Shown here piece after piece: positions 17,396 through 23,814 of a stretch of 25,859 bases of DNA. How positions within the stretch are numbered: position 1 is the stretch's first letter; every line of letters begins with the position of its first letter. Source of the stretch: Faecalibacterium sp. UBA1771 (GTDB lineage: Bacteria > Bacillota > Clostridia > Oscillospirales > Ruminococcaceae). The notes under the pieces are model-generated. The model did no database searches, had not been told where the DNA came from, and saw nothing but the letters and a program-made list of their open reading frames with translations. The stretch spans positions 1-25,859 of the forward strand of contig DCGT01000033.1 of the NCBI GenBank assembly GCA_002315315.1, in the 5' to 3' direction. Both the position numbers and the translations under genes were made by a program.

Positions 17396-17491
17396 TCCGA
17401 CGTGACATTCTAATATATACTCGGCTTTTCCCGAAAATCGGGCGACGAATCCGTATTAGGACATCAAGGCGTAATATTCCCGCAAAATGCG

Positions 17492-18571
17492 TTACACGAG
17501 CGAATACCTCGGACCCGGAAGCGCCGTGACCATACCCTCCAGCTCCATAAGAGACAGCGTCGTTATAAGCTCGGAAACGGGTATCCCGGTGCGGTCGGCA
17601 AGCTCGTCAAGGGTTTTTTCACCGCTTTTGAGAAGCTCGGCAACAGAACTCTCCGCTTCGTTTCTCGGCTCGGGCGGACGTTCGTCATAATTAGGTTCGG
17701 TATGCCCTGTACTTTCAACGCCGAATCTGTCTATTACAATCTGTGCATCGTTAAGCAGTGTTGCTCCGCGGTTGATCAGATTATTTGTGCCGCTGCTCGA
17801 CCTCGAAAAGATACTGCCGGGTACTGAAAACACATCGCGTCCGTCGTCAATTGCATTGTTTGCGGTTATCAGCGAACCGCTGTTCTCCGCCGCTTCAAAC
17901 ACCATAACCGCGCTGGAAATGCCGGCAACGATTCTGTTCCTTGCGGCAAACATAAACGGCTGAGTTTTAGTGCCGGGATGATACTCGCTTATGACAAGTC
18001 CGCCGCTCTCCTCGATTCGGCGGCGCAGACCCTCGTGACGGTGAGGAGTGGTTTCATTTATCGCACTGCCGAGAACGGCGGCGGTCGGCGAACCGTTTTC
18101 AAGCGCCGTCTTGTGAACCTCACTGTCAATACCGATAGCAAGCCCACTCACGAGTGTTATGCCTGCCTTTGCGAGCGGGGTGCAGATTTCGCGTACCGCA
18201 TCTCTGCCGTACTGCGTCAGATTCCGTGTACCGACGCCCGCCAGCGTCACACCGTCGAGAATTTTCAGATTACCCGAATAGTAAAGGCACGGAACAACAC
18301 CGAGGCTTGCTCGAAGTCTCGGTGGATAGTCGATATCGGAATACGCGCAGATTCCTATACCGTCTTTCTCGCACAGCTCAATCATTCTCTTTGCATCATC
18401 AAGCGTATCGAGCTTTGAAAGCGCGTCCTTTGATAACAGCCCTCTCACTGTCGGGGAATGTCTGTCCTCATATATATCGGCGGCTCCGGCATACAACCCG
18501 AGCAGCTCTCTGAAGCGGTTGCTGTTGCCGGTGATCAGCATACCGAGCCAGACCCAATGTTCCTTTCCCAT
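17492..18571 (-). CDS. dprA: DNA processing protein DprA/Smf
   Basis: DprA loads RecA on incoming single-stranded DNA during natural transformation; many non-competent bacteria keep it as well. The 359-residue product has an N-terminal helical region, then the Rossmann-like core with AGVGTRNLTQYGRD (111-124), SGLAIGIDSEVH (142-153), the AARNRIVAGIS segment and the NSGSLITANNAIDDGRDVFSVPG region. A short C-terminal winged-helix domain (about 305-359) with TLDELADRTGIPVSELI is present. It lies upstream of topA, its usual neighbour, and directly after the TrmH-family gene (one base apart). A 210-base gap separates it from topA. Confidence 0.95.
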   Translation of the reverse strand: MGKEHWVWLGMLITGNSNRFRELLGLYAGAADIYEDRHSPTVRGLLSKDALSKLDTLDDAKRMIELCEKDGIGICAYSDIDYPPRLRASLGVVPCLYYSGNLKILDGVTLAGVGTRNLTQYGRDAVREICTPLAKAGITLVSGLAIGIDSEVHKTALENGSPTAAVLGSAINETTPHRHEGLRRRIEESGGLVISEYHPGTKTQPFMFAARNRIVAGISSAVMVFEAAENSGSLITANNAIDDGRDVFSVPGSIFSRSSSGTNNLINRGATLLNDAQIVIDRFGVESTGHTEPNYDERPPEPRNEAESSVAELLKSGEKTLDELADRTGIPVSELITTLSLMELEGMVTALPGPRYSLV

Positions 18572-18572
18572 A

Positions 18573-19349
18573 TTATTCCGCCTTTCTGAAATGCCAAAAC
18601 ATAATCGCCGCCGCAGCCGCCGCGTTCAGGCTCTCAACAGAACCCGACATCGGAATAATGACTGTTCTGTCGCAGCTTCGGCACAAATCGTCGTCCAATC
18701 CCCGACCCTCGCTGCCGACAAACACCGCAGATTTGGAAGCGGGTGTTACGCTGTCAAGCGGCACGGGGTCGGCGTACAGTGACGTGGCATAGCTCACAAA
18801 TCCCCTGCTTTTCAGCTTTTCGAGAGCTTCAAAGCCGTCGGCGGCAGTATCGAACGCCACCTTCATCGACGCTCCCATCGAAGCTCGGAGAGTTTTGGGC
18901 GACAGCAAATCGGCACAGCCGGAGGTCAACATCAAATCAAATCCGAACGCAAGCGCCGAACGGGACGCGGTACCTACGTTAACGGGGTCCTGCACCGAGC
19001 AGAGCACCGCTACGCGGTCGGAGGTCATCTCTCTCGCCCGACCCTTTTTGAACACGGCGACAACGCCCTGCGGAGAACGCTGATCGGTCAGCTTTTTCTC
19101 GACATTTTCGCCGATAATGCAGCATTCCGGCACGGTCTGTATTAATTCACTCAGCTTATCCGAATAATTCGCAAGCGCCTTTTCGGTGACAAACAGCGAT
19201 TCCGGCTCAAAGCCGAAGGCAAATGCGTCGAGCGCAAGCTTAATTCCGTGTACGACAAAAAGGCCGCTGTTTCGACGCTCGTCGGCGTCGGAAGCGAGTG
19301 CGGCGACCCGCTTCACCTTATCGTTTGAAACACTAGATATAAAAATCAA
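18573..19349 (-). CDS. TrmH-family (SpoU) RNA 2'-O-methyltransferase
   Basis: This SPOUT-fold methyltransferase moves a methyl group from S-adenosylmethionine to a ribose 2'-OH in rRNA or tRNA. The 258-residue product has an N-terminal substrate-binding domain (FVVHGIKLALDA at 31-42) and the three SPOUT motifs: NVGTASRSALAFG (124-136), VGSEGRGL (211-218) and IPMSGSVESLNAAAAAA (232-248), the knotted cofactor site. The start is a TTG at 19349 with AGGAG six bases upstream; no better start is seen. It lies downstream of rplT and its terminator, as TrmH-family genes often do in Bacillota. The exact target nucleotide cannot be told from the sequence. Confidence 0.92.
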   Translation of the reverse strand: MIFISSVSNDKVKRVAALASDADERRNSGLFVVHGIKLALDAFAFGFEPESLFVTEKALANYSDKLSELIQTVPECCIIGENVEKKLTDQRSPQGVVAVFKKGRAREMTSDRVAVLCSVQDPVNVGTASRSALAFGFDLMLTSGCADLLSPKTLRASMGASMKVAFDTAADGFEALEKLKSRGFVSYATSLYADPVPLDSVTPASKSAVFVGSEGRGLDDDLCRSCDRTVIIPMSGSVESLNAAAAAAIMFWHFRKAE

Positions 19350-19363
19350 GAATAACTCCTATT

Positions 19364-19377
19364 GCGGCAAAAGCCGC
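19364..19377. other. Small hairpin in the leader of the TrmH-family gene
   Basis: A 5-bp inverted repeat (GCGGC / GCCGC) with a four-base loop ends about ten bases before the ribosome-binding site of the TrmH-family gene. It shares the GGCAAAAGCC core with the rplT terminator about 35 bases away. Its role is unknown. Confidence 0.35.
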
Positions 19378-19402
19378 CTATTGTGCGTGCCCTAACTATG
19401 GC

Positions 19403-19431
19403 AAAAGCCCGCGCGCTGTATGCGTACGGGC
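19403..19431 (-). terminator. Intrinsic terminator after rplT
   Basis: On the minus strand a 10-bp G+C-rich stem with one mismatch (GCCCGTACGC / GCGCGCGGGC) and a five-base loop is followed by TTTT. It starts 13 bases after the rplT stop and closes the infC-rpmI-rplT transcript. The T-run is short, so some read-through is possible. Confidence 0.65.
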
Positions 19432-19443
19432 ATGATAATCGAA

Positions 19444-19797
19444 TTAAAGAGCAGCCTTAGCCTGCTCAACGAGTGCAGCAAAGCCCTTCTCGTCGTGAAT
19501 GGCAAGCTCGGAAAGCATCTTGCGGTTAAGCTCGATACCGGCCTTGCTCAGACCGTTCATAAAGCGGCTGTAATTGATGCCGTTTGCACGGCAGGCGGCG
19601 GAAATACGGGTAATCCAAAGCTTTCTGAAATCTCTCTTTTTCAGTCTGCGTCCGATGTACGCATACTGACCGGACTTCATAACGGCTTCTTTCGCTGTCT
19701 TGAACTTCCTGCTCTTGCTGCCGTAATATCCCTTGGCGAGCTTGAGAATCTTCTTTCTTCTCTTGCGGGTCATCATTGCGCCCTTAACATGAGCCAT
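19444..19797 (-). CDS. rplT: 50S ribosomal protein L20
   Basis: L20 binds 23S rRNA early in large-subunit assembly. In Bacillota it also represses its own operon by binding the infC leader. The 117-residue product starts MAHVKGAMMTRKRRKKILKL, with the long basic N-terminal helix (to about 60), then the globular part ending AIHDEKGFAALVEQAKAAL. Its length and sequence match the family over the full range. The start ATG at 19797 follows an AGGAGG site. It is the last gene of infC-rpmI-rplT, 50 bases after rpmI. Confidence 0.97.
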   Translation of the reverse strand: MAHVKGAMMTRKRRKKILKLAKGYYGSKSRKFKTAKEAVMKSGQYAYIGRRLKKRDFRKLWITRISAACRANGINYSRFMNGLSKAGIELNRKMLSELAIHDEKGFAALVEQAKAAL

Positions 19798-19847
19798 ATC
19801 TGTATCCTCCTAAAAGTGAGTTGGTAATTGTTATCTCTGATTTCGAT

Positions 19848-20051
19848 TTATTTATAGGGAATAAGAACCTTCAGATTGGAAGCGTTGGCAGAAGCTACAT
19901 AAGCCTCTTTTCTCAGCTTTCTCTTCGTCTTGGTGGTCTTGCCGTGGCCGTTCAGAAGGTGGCTCTTATAGGCATGGGCTCTCTTGATCTTGCCGGTCTT
20001 GGTAACGGAAAAGCGCTTTTTGGCACCGCTGTGCGTTTTAATCTTGGGCAT
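19848..20051 (-). CDS. rpmI: 50S ribosomal protein L35
   Basis: This small basic protein of the large subunit has 67 residues, starting MPKIKTHSGAKKRFSVTKTG, the standard L35 opening, and ending with an ASNLKVLIPYK tail. I place the start at the ATG at 20051, which has AGGAGG nearby. A longer in-frame reading upstream overlaps the end of infC and has no family support. It lies 20 bases downstream of infC in the conserved infC-rpmI-rplT operon. Confidence 0.97.
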   Translation of the reverse strand: MPKIKTHSGAKKRFSVTKTGKIKRAHAYKSHLLNGHGKTTKTKRKLRKEAYVASANASNLKVLIPYK

Positions 20052-20071
20052 TTCGGGTTTCCTCCTAAATA

Positions 20072-20596
20072 TTACTTTGATGATTTCGGTGCGATAAACA
20101 TCTGCATGGAACGGCTCTCCAGCTTTGCGGCCTTTTCGACCGTGCCGAACTCCTCGCACGCCTGAGCAAATTTATTCATAATGTCATAACCCATGACGGC
20201 GTGAGCCATTTCGCGTCCTCTGAAACGAATGCTCGCCTTGACTTTGTTCCCGTCTTTAAGGAATTCGGCGGCGTGCGACACCTTGGTGTCGAAGTCATGG
20301 TCGCCGATGTTAAGTGACAGACGAATTTCTTTGATTTCAACCACACGCTGATTTTTTTTGGCTTCTTTTTCGCGTTTCTGCTGCTCGAAACGGTATTTAC
20401 CGTAGTCCATTATGCGGCAGACAGGCGGTACCGCCTGCGGCGCGATCATTACGAGATCAAGCTCCTTGGCATAAGCCAATTCAAGAGCCTTGTCCGGCGT
20501 CATTATTCCGAGCTGTGCTCCGTCGTTATCGACTACTCGAATTTCCTTCTCTCGGATATCCTCGTTGATAACGTGTTCCTTTGCTGCTATTGTCAT
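20072..20596 (-). CDS. infC: Translation initiation factor IF-3
   Basis: IF-3 binds the 30S subunit, keeps 50S away and checks the start codon and initiator tRNA. The 174-residue product has the N-domain (about 8-75, INEDIREKEIRVVDNDG through RIMDYGKYRFEQQKR, the signature block), a lysine-rich linker, and the C-domain (about 88-168) with KEIRLSLNIGDHDFDTK and KASIRFRGREMAH. The start is an ATG at 20596 with a strong GGAGG site; IF-3 in many species uses ATT or another rare start, but here it does not. The leader carries a promoter, a terminator and a matching antiterminator arm. Confidence 0.97.
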   Translation of the reverse strand: MTIAAKEHVINEDIREKEIRVVDNDGAQLGIMTPDKALELAYAKELDLVMIAPQAVPPVCRIMDYGKYRFEQQKREKEAKKNQRVVEIKEIRLSLNIGDHDFDTKVSHAAEFLKDGNKVKASIRFRGREMAHAVMGYDIMNKFAQACEEFGTVEKAAKLESRSMQMFIAPKSSK

Positions 20597-20619
20597 GCAC
20601 CTCCGTCTTGATCAACAAA

Positions 20620-20644
20620 TAAAAAAGCGCGAATATTTTCGCGC
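20620..20644 (-). terminator. Attenuator terminator in the infC leader
   Basis: On the minus strand a perfect 7-bp stem (GCGCGAA / TTCGCGC) with a four-base loop is followed by TTTTTT. It lies between the infC promoter and the infC start, so it must be escaped for the operon to be expressed. The upstream leader carries a second copy of the 3' arm (TTCGCGC at 20704-20710), which can pair with the 5' arm and prevent the terminator. Confidence 0.8.
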
Positions 20645-20734
20645 GTCAAAATATCAAGGGCGAACCCTCAAATATTAACCGTAACGCCGCAAGCGTCAGG
20701 TGAGCGCGAATGTGCTACTTTGTTGTCTGTGATT
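20627..20734 (-). ncRNA. L20-type leader (attenuator RNA) of infC-rpmI-rplT
   Basis: The leader between the promoter and the infC start contains, in order on the minus strand, TTCGCGC (20710-20704), a hairpin (ACGC / GCGT), a second hairpin (AGGG TTCG CCCT) and the terminator stem. The TTCGCGC copy gives a simple antiterminator. Known L20 leaders in Bacillota (Rfam L20_leader) use the same logic: L20 protein binds a structure resembling its 23S rRNA site and favours termination. Assignment to that family is inference from position and layout; a covariance search was not possible. Confidence 0.6.
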
Positions 20735-20762
20735 ATTATATCATATCTTCGAGCGTTGTCAA
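20735..20762 (-). promoter_or_regulatory. Sigma-A-type promoter for infC-rpmI-rplT
   Basis: On the minus strand a perfect -35 box TTGACA (20762-20757) and a perfect -10 box TATAAT (20740-20735) are 16 bases apart. The strength of both boxes fits a ribosomal operon controlled by later attenuation. Confidence 0.85.
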
Positions 20763-20785
20763 GGGCGGCTGACGAGGTAATACAG

Positions 20786-20835
20786 AAAAATACTCCGCCG
20801 ACGATATACAGCTTGTATTATCGTCAGCGAAGTAT
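20786..20835 (-). terminator. Intrinsic terminator after the sugar ABC ATPase gene
   Basis: A 16-bp inverted repeat (20790-20805 against 20820-20835), perfect apart from two positions that can form G-U pairs, with a 14-base loop, is followed on the minus strand by TTTTT. It begins about a dozen bases after the ABC gene stop and separates that gene from the infC promoter. Confidence 0.85.
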
Positions 20836-20847
20836 ACAATCCGTTAA

Positions 20848-21657
20848 TTAATAATCGGTCATCTGCTGCATAAAGTCTCTTGAAGCGTCAAGACGCTCGA
20901 TGGCTCCGGTCATAAGTCCGACGATTTCTTCTTCGGTTACATCATCCTTCTTGACATTGCAGATGGTCTCGCCCAGTCGCATAACGGTAATTTCGTTGGC
21001 AACCTCGAACACGGTTCTCATATTGTGGCTGATGAGTATAATGGCGGCACCCTGGTCGCGGTATTTCTTCATCATATCGAGAACTTCCATAGATTCCTTT
21101 ACACCGAGAGCGGCGGTAGGCTCATCCATTACGAGTACCGCAGGCTCACCGCCGAGCAACGCACGGGCACAGGAGATACACTGACGCTGACCGCCCGACA
21201 TAGTACGGACACGGGCAAATATATCGGGGATATTGAGTCCCATTCTGTTGATCTCGTTGCGGGCGTAGGCTGCCATATCCTTGCGGCGCATAACCTTCAT
21301 CCACTTAATCAGAGGATTTTCGTATATCATCTCGCGACCGACAAACAGGTTCTCATAGACGTTCATCTGGTCAAACAGCGCAAGCTCTTGATAAATGGTC
21401 TTGATACCGATATTGAGAGCATCGTTGGTGCTCTTGATGTGTACGGGATTGCCGTTAAAGATAATCTCGCCGCCGTCGTGAGGCTGAGCGCCGGACAAAA
21501 TCTTGATAAGTGTCGATTTGCCTGCACCGTTGCCGCCGACAAGCGCGTTTACCTCGCCGGGCTTGGCATGAATGTAGCCGTCGCTCAGCGCGACAATGGC
21601 TCCGAACTTTTTCTCGATATGCTTCATCTCGAGGAGGAATTCGCTCTTATTTTCCAT
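20848..21657 (-). CDS. Sugar-type ABC transporter ATP-binding protein (single domain)
   Basis: This is the ATPase subunit of an ABC importer of the ribose/xylose/fructose class (CUT2). The 269-residue product has one nucleotide-binding domain: Walker A GGNGAGKST (41-49), IYQELALFDQMNVYENLFVGRE, the CUT2-type Q-loop region (88-109), signature MSGGQRQ (153-159), Walker B VLVMDEPTAALG (174-185) and the switch His in ISHNM (209-213). CUT2 ATPases are usually doubled (about 500 residues); single-domain FrcA-like forms such as this exist. No substrate-binding protein or permease gene adjoins it: it is bounded by its own terminator and a divergent promoter region. The substrate is unknown. The ribosome-binding site is modest (GGAAG). 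Confidence 0.88.
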   Translation of the reverse strand: MENKSEFLLEMKHIEKKFGAIVALSDGYIHAKPGEVNALVGGNGAGKSTLIKILSGAQPHDGGEIIFNGNPVHIKSTNDALNIGIKTIYQELALFDQMNVYENLFVGREMIYENPLIKWMKVMRRKDMAAYARNEINRMGLNIPDIFARVRTMSGGQRQCISCARALLGGEPAVLVMDEPTAALGVKESMEVLDMMKKYRDQGAAIILISHNMRTVFEVANEITVMRLGETICNVKKDDVTEEEIVGLMTGAIERLDASRDFMQQMTDY

Positions 21658-21693
21658 CTTTCTTCCATTTCCAAGCAGATACCGGACAATATC

Positions 21694-21768
21694 CTATTCA
21701 ATGACCGAGAAAGGAGCCTCAATCACTCTTACTGAATTATACGGTGTTGCCTTGTTATTTTTGTACAT
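21694..21768 (-). CDS. Possible 24-residue leader peptide upstream of the ABC ATPase gene
   Basis: A small ORF starts with ATG at 21768 and reads MYKNNKATPYNSVRVIEAPF before four more residues and a stop, 36 bases before the ABC ATPase start. It has no ribosome-binding site; a TGATATAAT extended -10 box ends only eight bases before the ATG, so any transcript from it would be almost leaderless. It may be chance. I know of no similar peptide. Confidence 0.2.
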   Translation of the reverse strand: MYKNNKATPYNSVRVIEAPFSVIE

Positions 21769-21775
21769 ATTATTT

Positions 21776-21784
21776 ATTATATCA
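21776..21784 (-). promoter_or_regulatory. Extended -10 promoter element for the ABC ATPase gene
   Basis: On the minus strand TGATATAAT is a perfect extended -10 element. The nearby TTGACA at 21799-21794 is only 12 bases away, too close to act as its -35 box. The intergenic region also holds the plus-strand promoter of the flippase gene. Confidence 0.45.
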
Positions 21785-21885
21785 GCATTCCGATGTCAAT
21801 GTATGTAAAATTTTATGATTTTATATCATTAATCAAAGAAAAATGTGTCAAGAATGCCATCATGGTGGCGTATGCAAAGCTTTAA

Positions 21886-21894
21886 TGATATAAT
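21886..21894 (+). promoter_or_regulatory. Extended -10 promoter element for the flippase gene group
   Basis: TGATATAAT on the plus strand lies about 50 bases before the flippase start; the -35 position (around 21866) is poor. It is the same nine-base extended -10 word as on the opposite strand for the ABC gene. Confidence 0.4.
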
Positions 21895-21943
21895 TACGGT
21901 AATAAACAGATTATATAAAGGACGCTTTTGCGGTAATCGGATA

Positions 21944-23197
21944 ATGGATAATAACAAAACTCTCGGACGCAATGTTCTGTTCAACACTGCAGGAAACATA
22001 ATTTATTTCGTCTGTCAATGGCTCATAACCGGTCTGCTGATAAAAACACTGTCCGGCGAAAACGGTATTACCAACGCGGGACTGCTCACTACTGCGATGA
22101 CGGCTACGGCGGTTTTTCTCACACTGTCGTCCTTCGGTATGAGAAACTATCAGGTTTCCGACCTCAACGGCAAATATTCCGACGGCTGTTACTTTGCAAG
22201 CCGTGCCGTGACCTTTTCTGTATCGGTGATGCTGTGCATTGTGTTTTCCCTTGTTTCCGGCTACCGCGACGAACAGCTCGGAATCATCGTCATAGTTCTT
22301 TTTTACCGTCTGCTCGAATCGCTAACCGATGTTTTTCACGGATGCTGTCAGCGTGCCGAACGAATGGATATAATCGGAATTTCCTACACCGTAAGGGGTA
22401 TTGCCGGCGTCGCCGCATTTACGCTCGGTATGAAGCTGACCTCTTCTCTTTGGCTCTCACTGCTGATAATGACACTTGTCTGCTACACGTTCTCGATATT
22501 ATACGATGTAATCGGCACGAAAAAGTATTACACCCCGCTCGGTGAGGTCAAAGCTAAGTCGGTCGCAATGCTGTTGACGGAATGCGCTCCGCTCGCAATC
22601 TACGTTTTTCTCAACACCGCAACCAGCTCTGTCCCCAAGCTGATGCTCGAGCGTCTGACCGACAGCGATACTATGGGCGTCTACGGTCTTGTCAGCTCTC
22701 CCGTTATGATAATACAGGTCGGCGCGGCATTCCTCTTCACACCGTTTGTAACGACCTTTGCGCATAAGCTTGCGGACGGCGATGCAAGTGGCTTTAAAAA
22801 GCTTGCGGCAATTGTATCGGCGGGAATTGGCGTTCTCGGAGCGGTCTGCTGCGGCGGAGTGCTGCTTGTCGGCAAATGGGGACTTAATCTGCTCTACGGT
22901 TCGGAGGTCGCCGCACACGACGCATTGCTCGTGCCGCTCGTAATATGCTCTTCGCTGACCGCACTGTCACTGTTTCTGTGTATGCTTCTCACCGTACTCC
23001 GCGACCGTCGCGGTCTTATAGCCGCAAATACGGCATCTCTTGTGACAGCGGCGGCGACAAGCGCACCTCTAATCAAAACATTTAATTTGTTCGGCACCTG
23101 CTATGCAACGATAATAGCACTGCTCGTAAACTGTGCAGTACTCGTACTATTCGGTATGAAAAAGCTGTCGAGCGCTAAACAAACACAAAATAAGTAA
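21944..23197 (+). CDS. Polysaccharide-type flippase (Wzx/MATE-like membrane protein)
   Basis: This polytopic membrane protein of the oligosaccharidyl-lipid flippase superfamily would turn a lipid-linked glycan across the membrane. The 417-residue product starts MDNNKTLGRNVLFNTAGNII, typical of such proteins, and has about a dozen hydrophobic segments from residue 12 to about 408, with basic loops between. I place the start at the ATG at 21944. The open frame extends 33 codons upstream to a GTG, but those residues (Trp- and Arg-rich) look non-coding. The ribosome-binding site is weak; AAAGGA lies too far upstream. It leads the plus-strand group with the NusG-domain-II gene six bases later. The glycan is unknown; a MATE-type exporter of another substrate is less likely. 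Confidence 0.82.
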   Translation: MDNNKTLGRNVLFNTAGNIIYFVCQWLITGLLIKTLSGENGITNAGLLTTAMTATAVFLTLSSFGMRNYQVSDLNGKYSDGCYFASRAVTFSVSVMLCIVFSLVSGYRDEQLGIIVIVLFYRLLESLTDVFHGCCQRAERMDIIGISYTVRGIAGVAAFTLGMKLTSSLWLSLLIMTLVCYTFSILYDVIGTKKYYTPLGEVKAKSVAMLLTECAPLAIYVFLNTATSSVPKLMLERLTDSDTMGVYGLVSSPVMIIQVGAAFLFTPFVTTFAHKLADGDASGFKKLAAIVSAGIGVLGAVCCGGVLLVGKWGLNLLYGSEVAAHDALLVPLVICSSLTALSLFLCMLLTVLRDRRGLIAANTASLVTAAATSAPLIKTFNLFGTCYATIIALLVNCAVLVLFGMKKLSSAKQTQNK

Positions 23198-23202
23198 TAA
23201 AG

Positions 23203-23532
23203 ATGAAAAGAACAACAAAAACGCAAATTCTGATAATCCTGCTGATTGCAGTCGCGGCAATCGTTTTATTACTGATTCCCAAACAATCGGGGTTTTACGC
23301 CGAGGTATCATACAACGGGGATGTAATTATGCAAATCCCGCTTGATGTCGACAAAACCTACAACATCGATGCCGACCTGCCGGTCACGCTCAAAGTTGAA
23401 AACGGAACAATATGCTTTGAAAATTCCCAATGCCCCGACCACATCTGCGAGGGCTTCGGGCGAATCGGCAAGGACGGCGAATATGCAATCTGTCTGCCCG
23501 CAAGTGTTGCGGTGCAGATCAAGGCAAAATAA
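23203..23532 (+). CDS. Membrane-anchored NusG domain II (NusG_II) protein
   Basis: This 109-residue protein has an N-terminal membrane anchor (about 8-25) and an extracytoplasmic NusG domain II (Pfam NusG_II type), with the four-cysteine signature: Cys71, then CPDHIC (77-82) and ICLPAS (Cys97). The fold resembles an insertion in NusG of some bacteria but this is not the transcription factor: it lacks the NGN and KOW domains. In Clostridia such proteins commonly stand with FMN-binding or polyprenyl synthase genes; here neither is present. The function is unknown. It follows the flippase by six bases and is followed 70 bases later by a 49-residue peptide gene. Confidence 0.85.
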   Translation: MKRTTKTQILIILLIAVAAIVLLLIPKQSGFYAEVSYNGDVIMQIPLDVDKTYNIDADLPVTLKVENGTICFENSQCPDHICEGFGRIGKDGEYAICLPASVAVQIKAK

Positions 23533-23602
23533 CGACCGACCCGAGACTCGTTTGCAAGCTCAATCATCCTCACTATTTCAAGACATGAAAACAGGAGTAA
23601 TT

Positions 23603-23752
23603 ATGAACAGTTCCATTACCGTCATCGGCGGTGCCGACGGTCCTACAAGTATATTTTTATCAGGCAGCATCATTCCTGCCATCATCGCAAGCATTGCAAT
23701 CATCACCGCTGTAATATCCGCAATTATACTGATAAATAACCGCAAAAAATAA
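23603..23752 (+). CDS. 49-residue membrane peptide with the GGADGPT motif of sodium-pump decarboxylase beta subunits
   Basis: The peptide starts MNSSITVIGGADGPTSIFLS, with AGGAG six bases before the ATG, followed by one long hydrophobic segment (about 22-44) and a NNRKK tail. The stretch ITVIGGADGPTSIFLSG closely follows the segment of the oxaloacetate decarboxylase beta subunit (OadB; GIIGGADGPTAIYLSGKL type), where the motif Asp (here Asp12) is a sodium-binding and pumping residue. OadB has over 350 residues and about nine membrane segments; here only one such element is present. It is not a broken OadB gene: start, ribosome-binding site and stop are clean, and no other OadB sequence adjoins it. 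The function is unknown. A sodium- or proton-binding membrane peptide is one idea. Confidence 0.75.
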   Translation: MNSSITVIGGADGPTSIFLSGSIIPAIIASIAIITAVISAIILINNRKK

Positions 23753-23781
23753 GAATAACCCGACTTATTCGGGACACACTA

Positions 23782-23807
23782 CCTCTGCGGGATACTTCCT
23801 GCGGAGG
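23782..23807 (+). promoter_or_regulatory. Hairpin holding the ribosome-binding site of the deacetylase gene
   Basis: An 11-bp stem (CCTCTGCGGGA / TCCTGCGGAGG, with two G-U pairs) and a four-base loop places the GGAGG ribosome-binding site (23803-23807) in its 3' arm, seven bases before the ATG. A smaller 5-bp hairpin (CCCGA / TCGGG, 23759-23773) precedes it. TAATTTT follows the large stem, so weak termination is also possible. Confidence 0.6.
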
Positions 23808-23814
23808 TAATTTT

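Noticed and set aside
17430..17442. CCCGA/TCGGG hairpin as terminator for dprA
   Set aside because: It is short and followed by A rather than T on the minus strand.
21794..21799. TTGACA on the minus strand as the -35 box for the TATAAT at 21776-21781
   Set aside because: The spacing is only 12 bases, far below the 16-18 needed; I kept only the extended -10 element.
22018..22545. A 175-residue plus-strand frame inside the flippase gene
   Set aside because: It is rich in Arg, Cys and His with no hydrophobic pattern; the flippase frame gives a coherent membrane protein.
23203..23532. Transcription factor NusG
   Set aside because: There are no NGN or KOW domains and the protein has an N-terminal membrane anchor; only domain II is present.
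23342..23752. A 136-residue plus-strand frame that spans the end of the NusG-domain-II gene and includes the small peptide
   Set aside because: Its first part overlaps a well-supported gene in another frame; only the last 49 codons have their own ribosome-binding site and a family-like sequence, so the start was moved to 23603.
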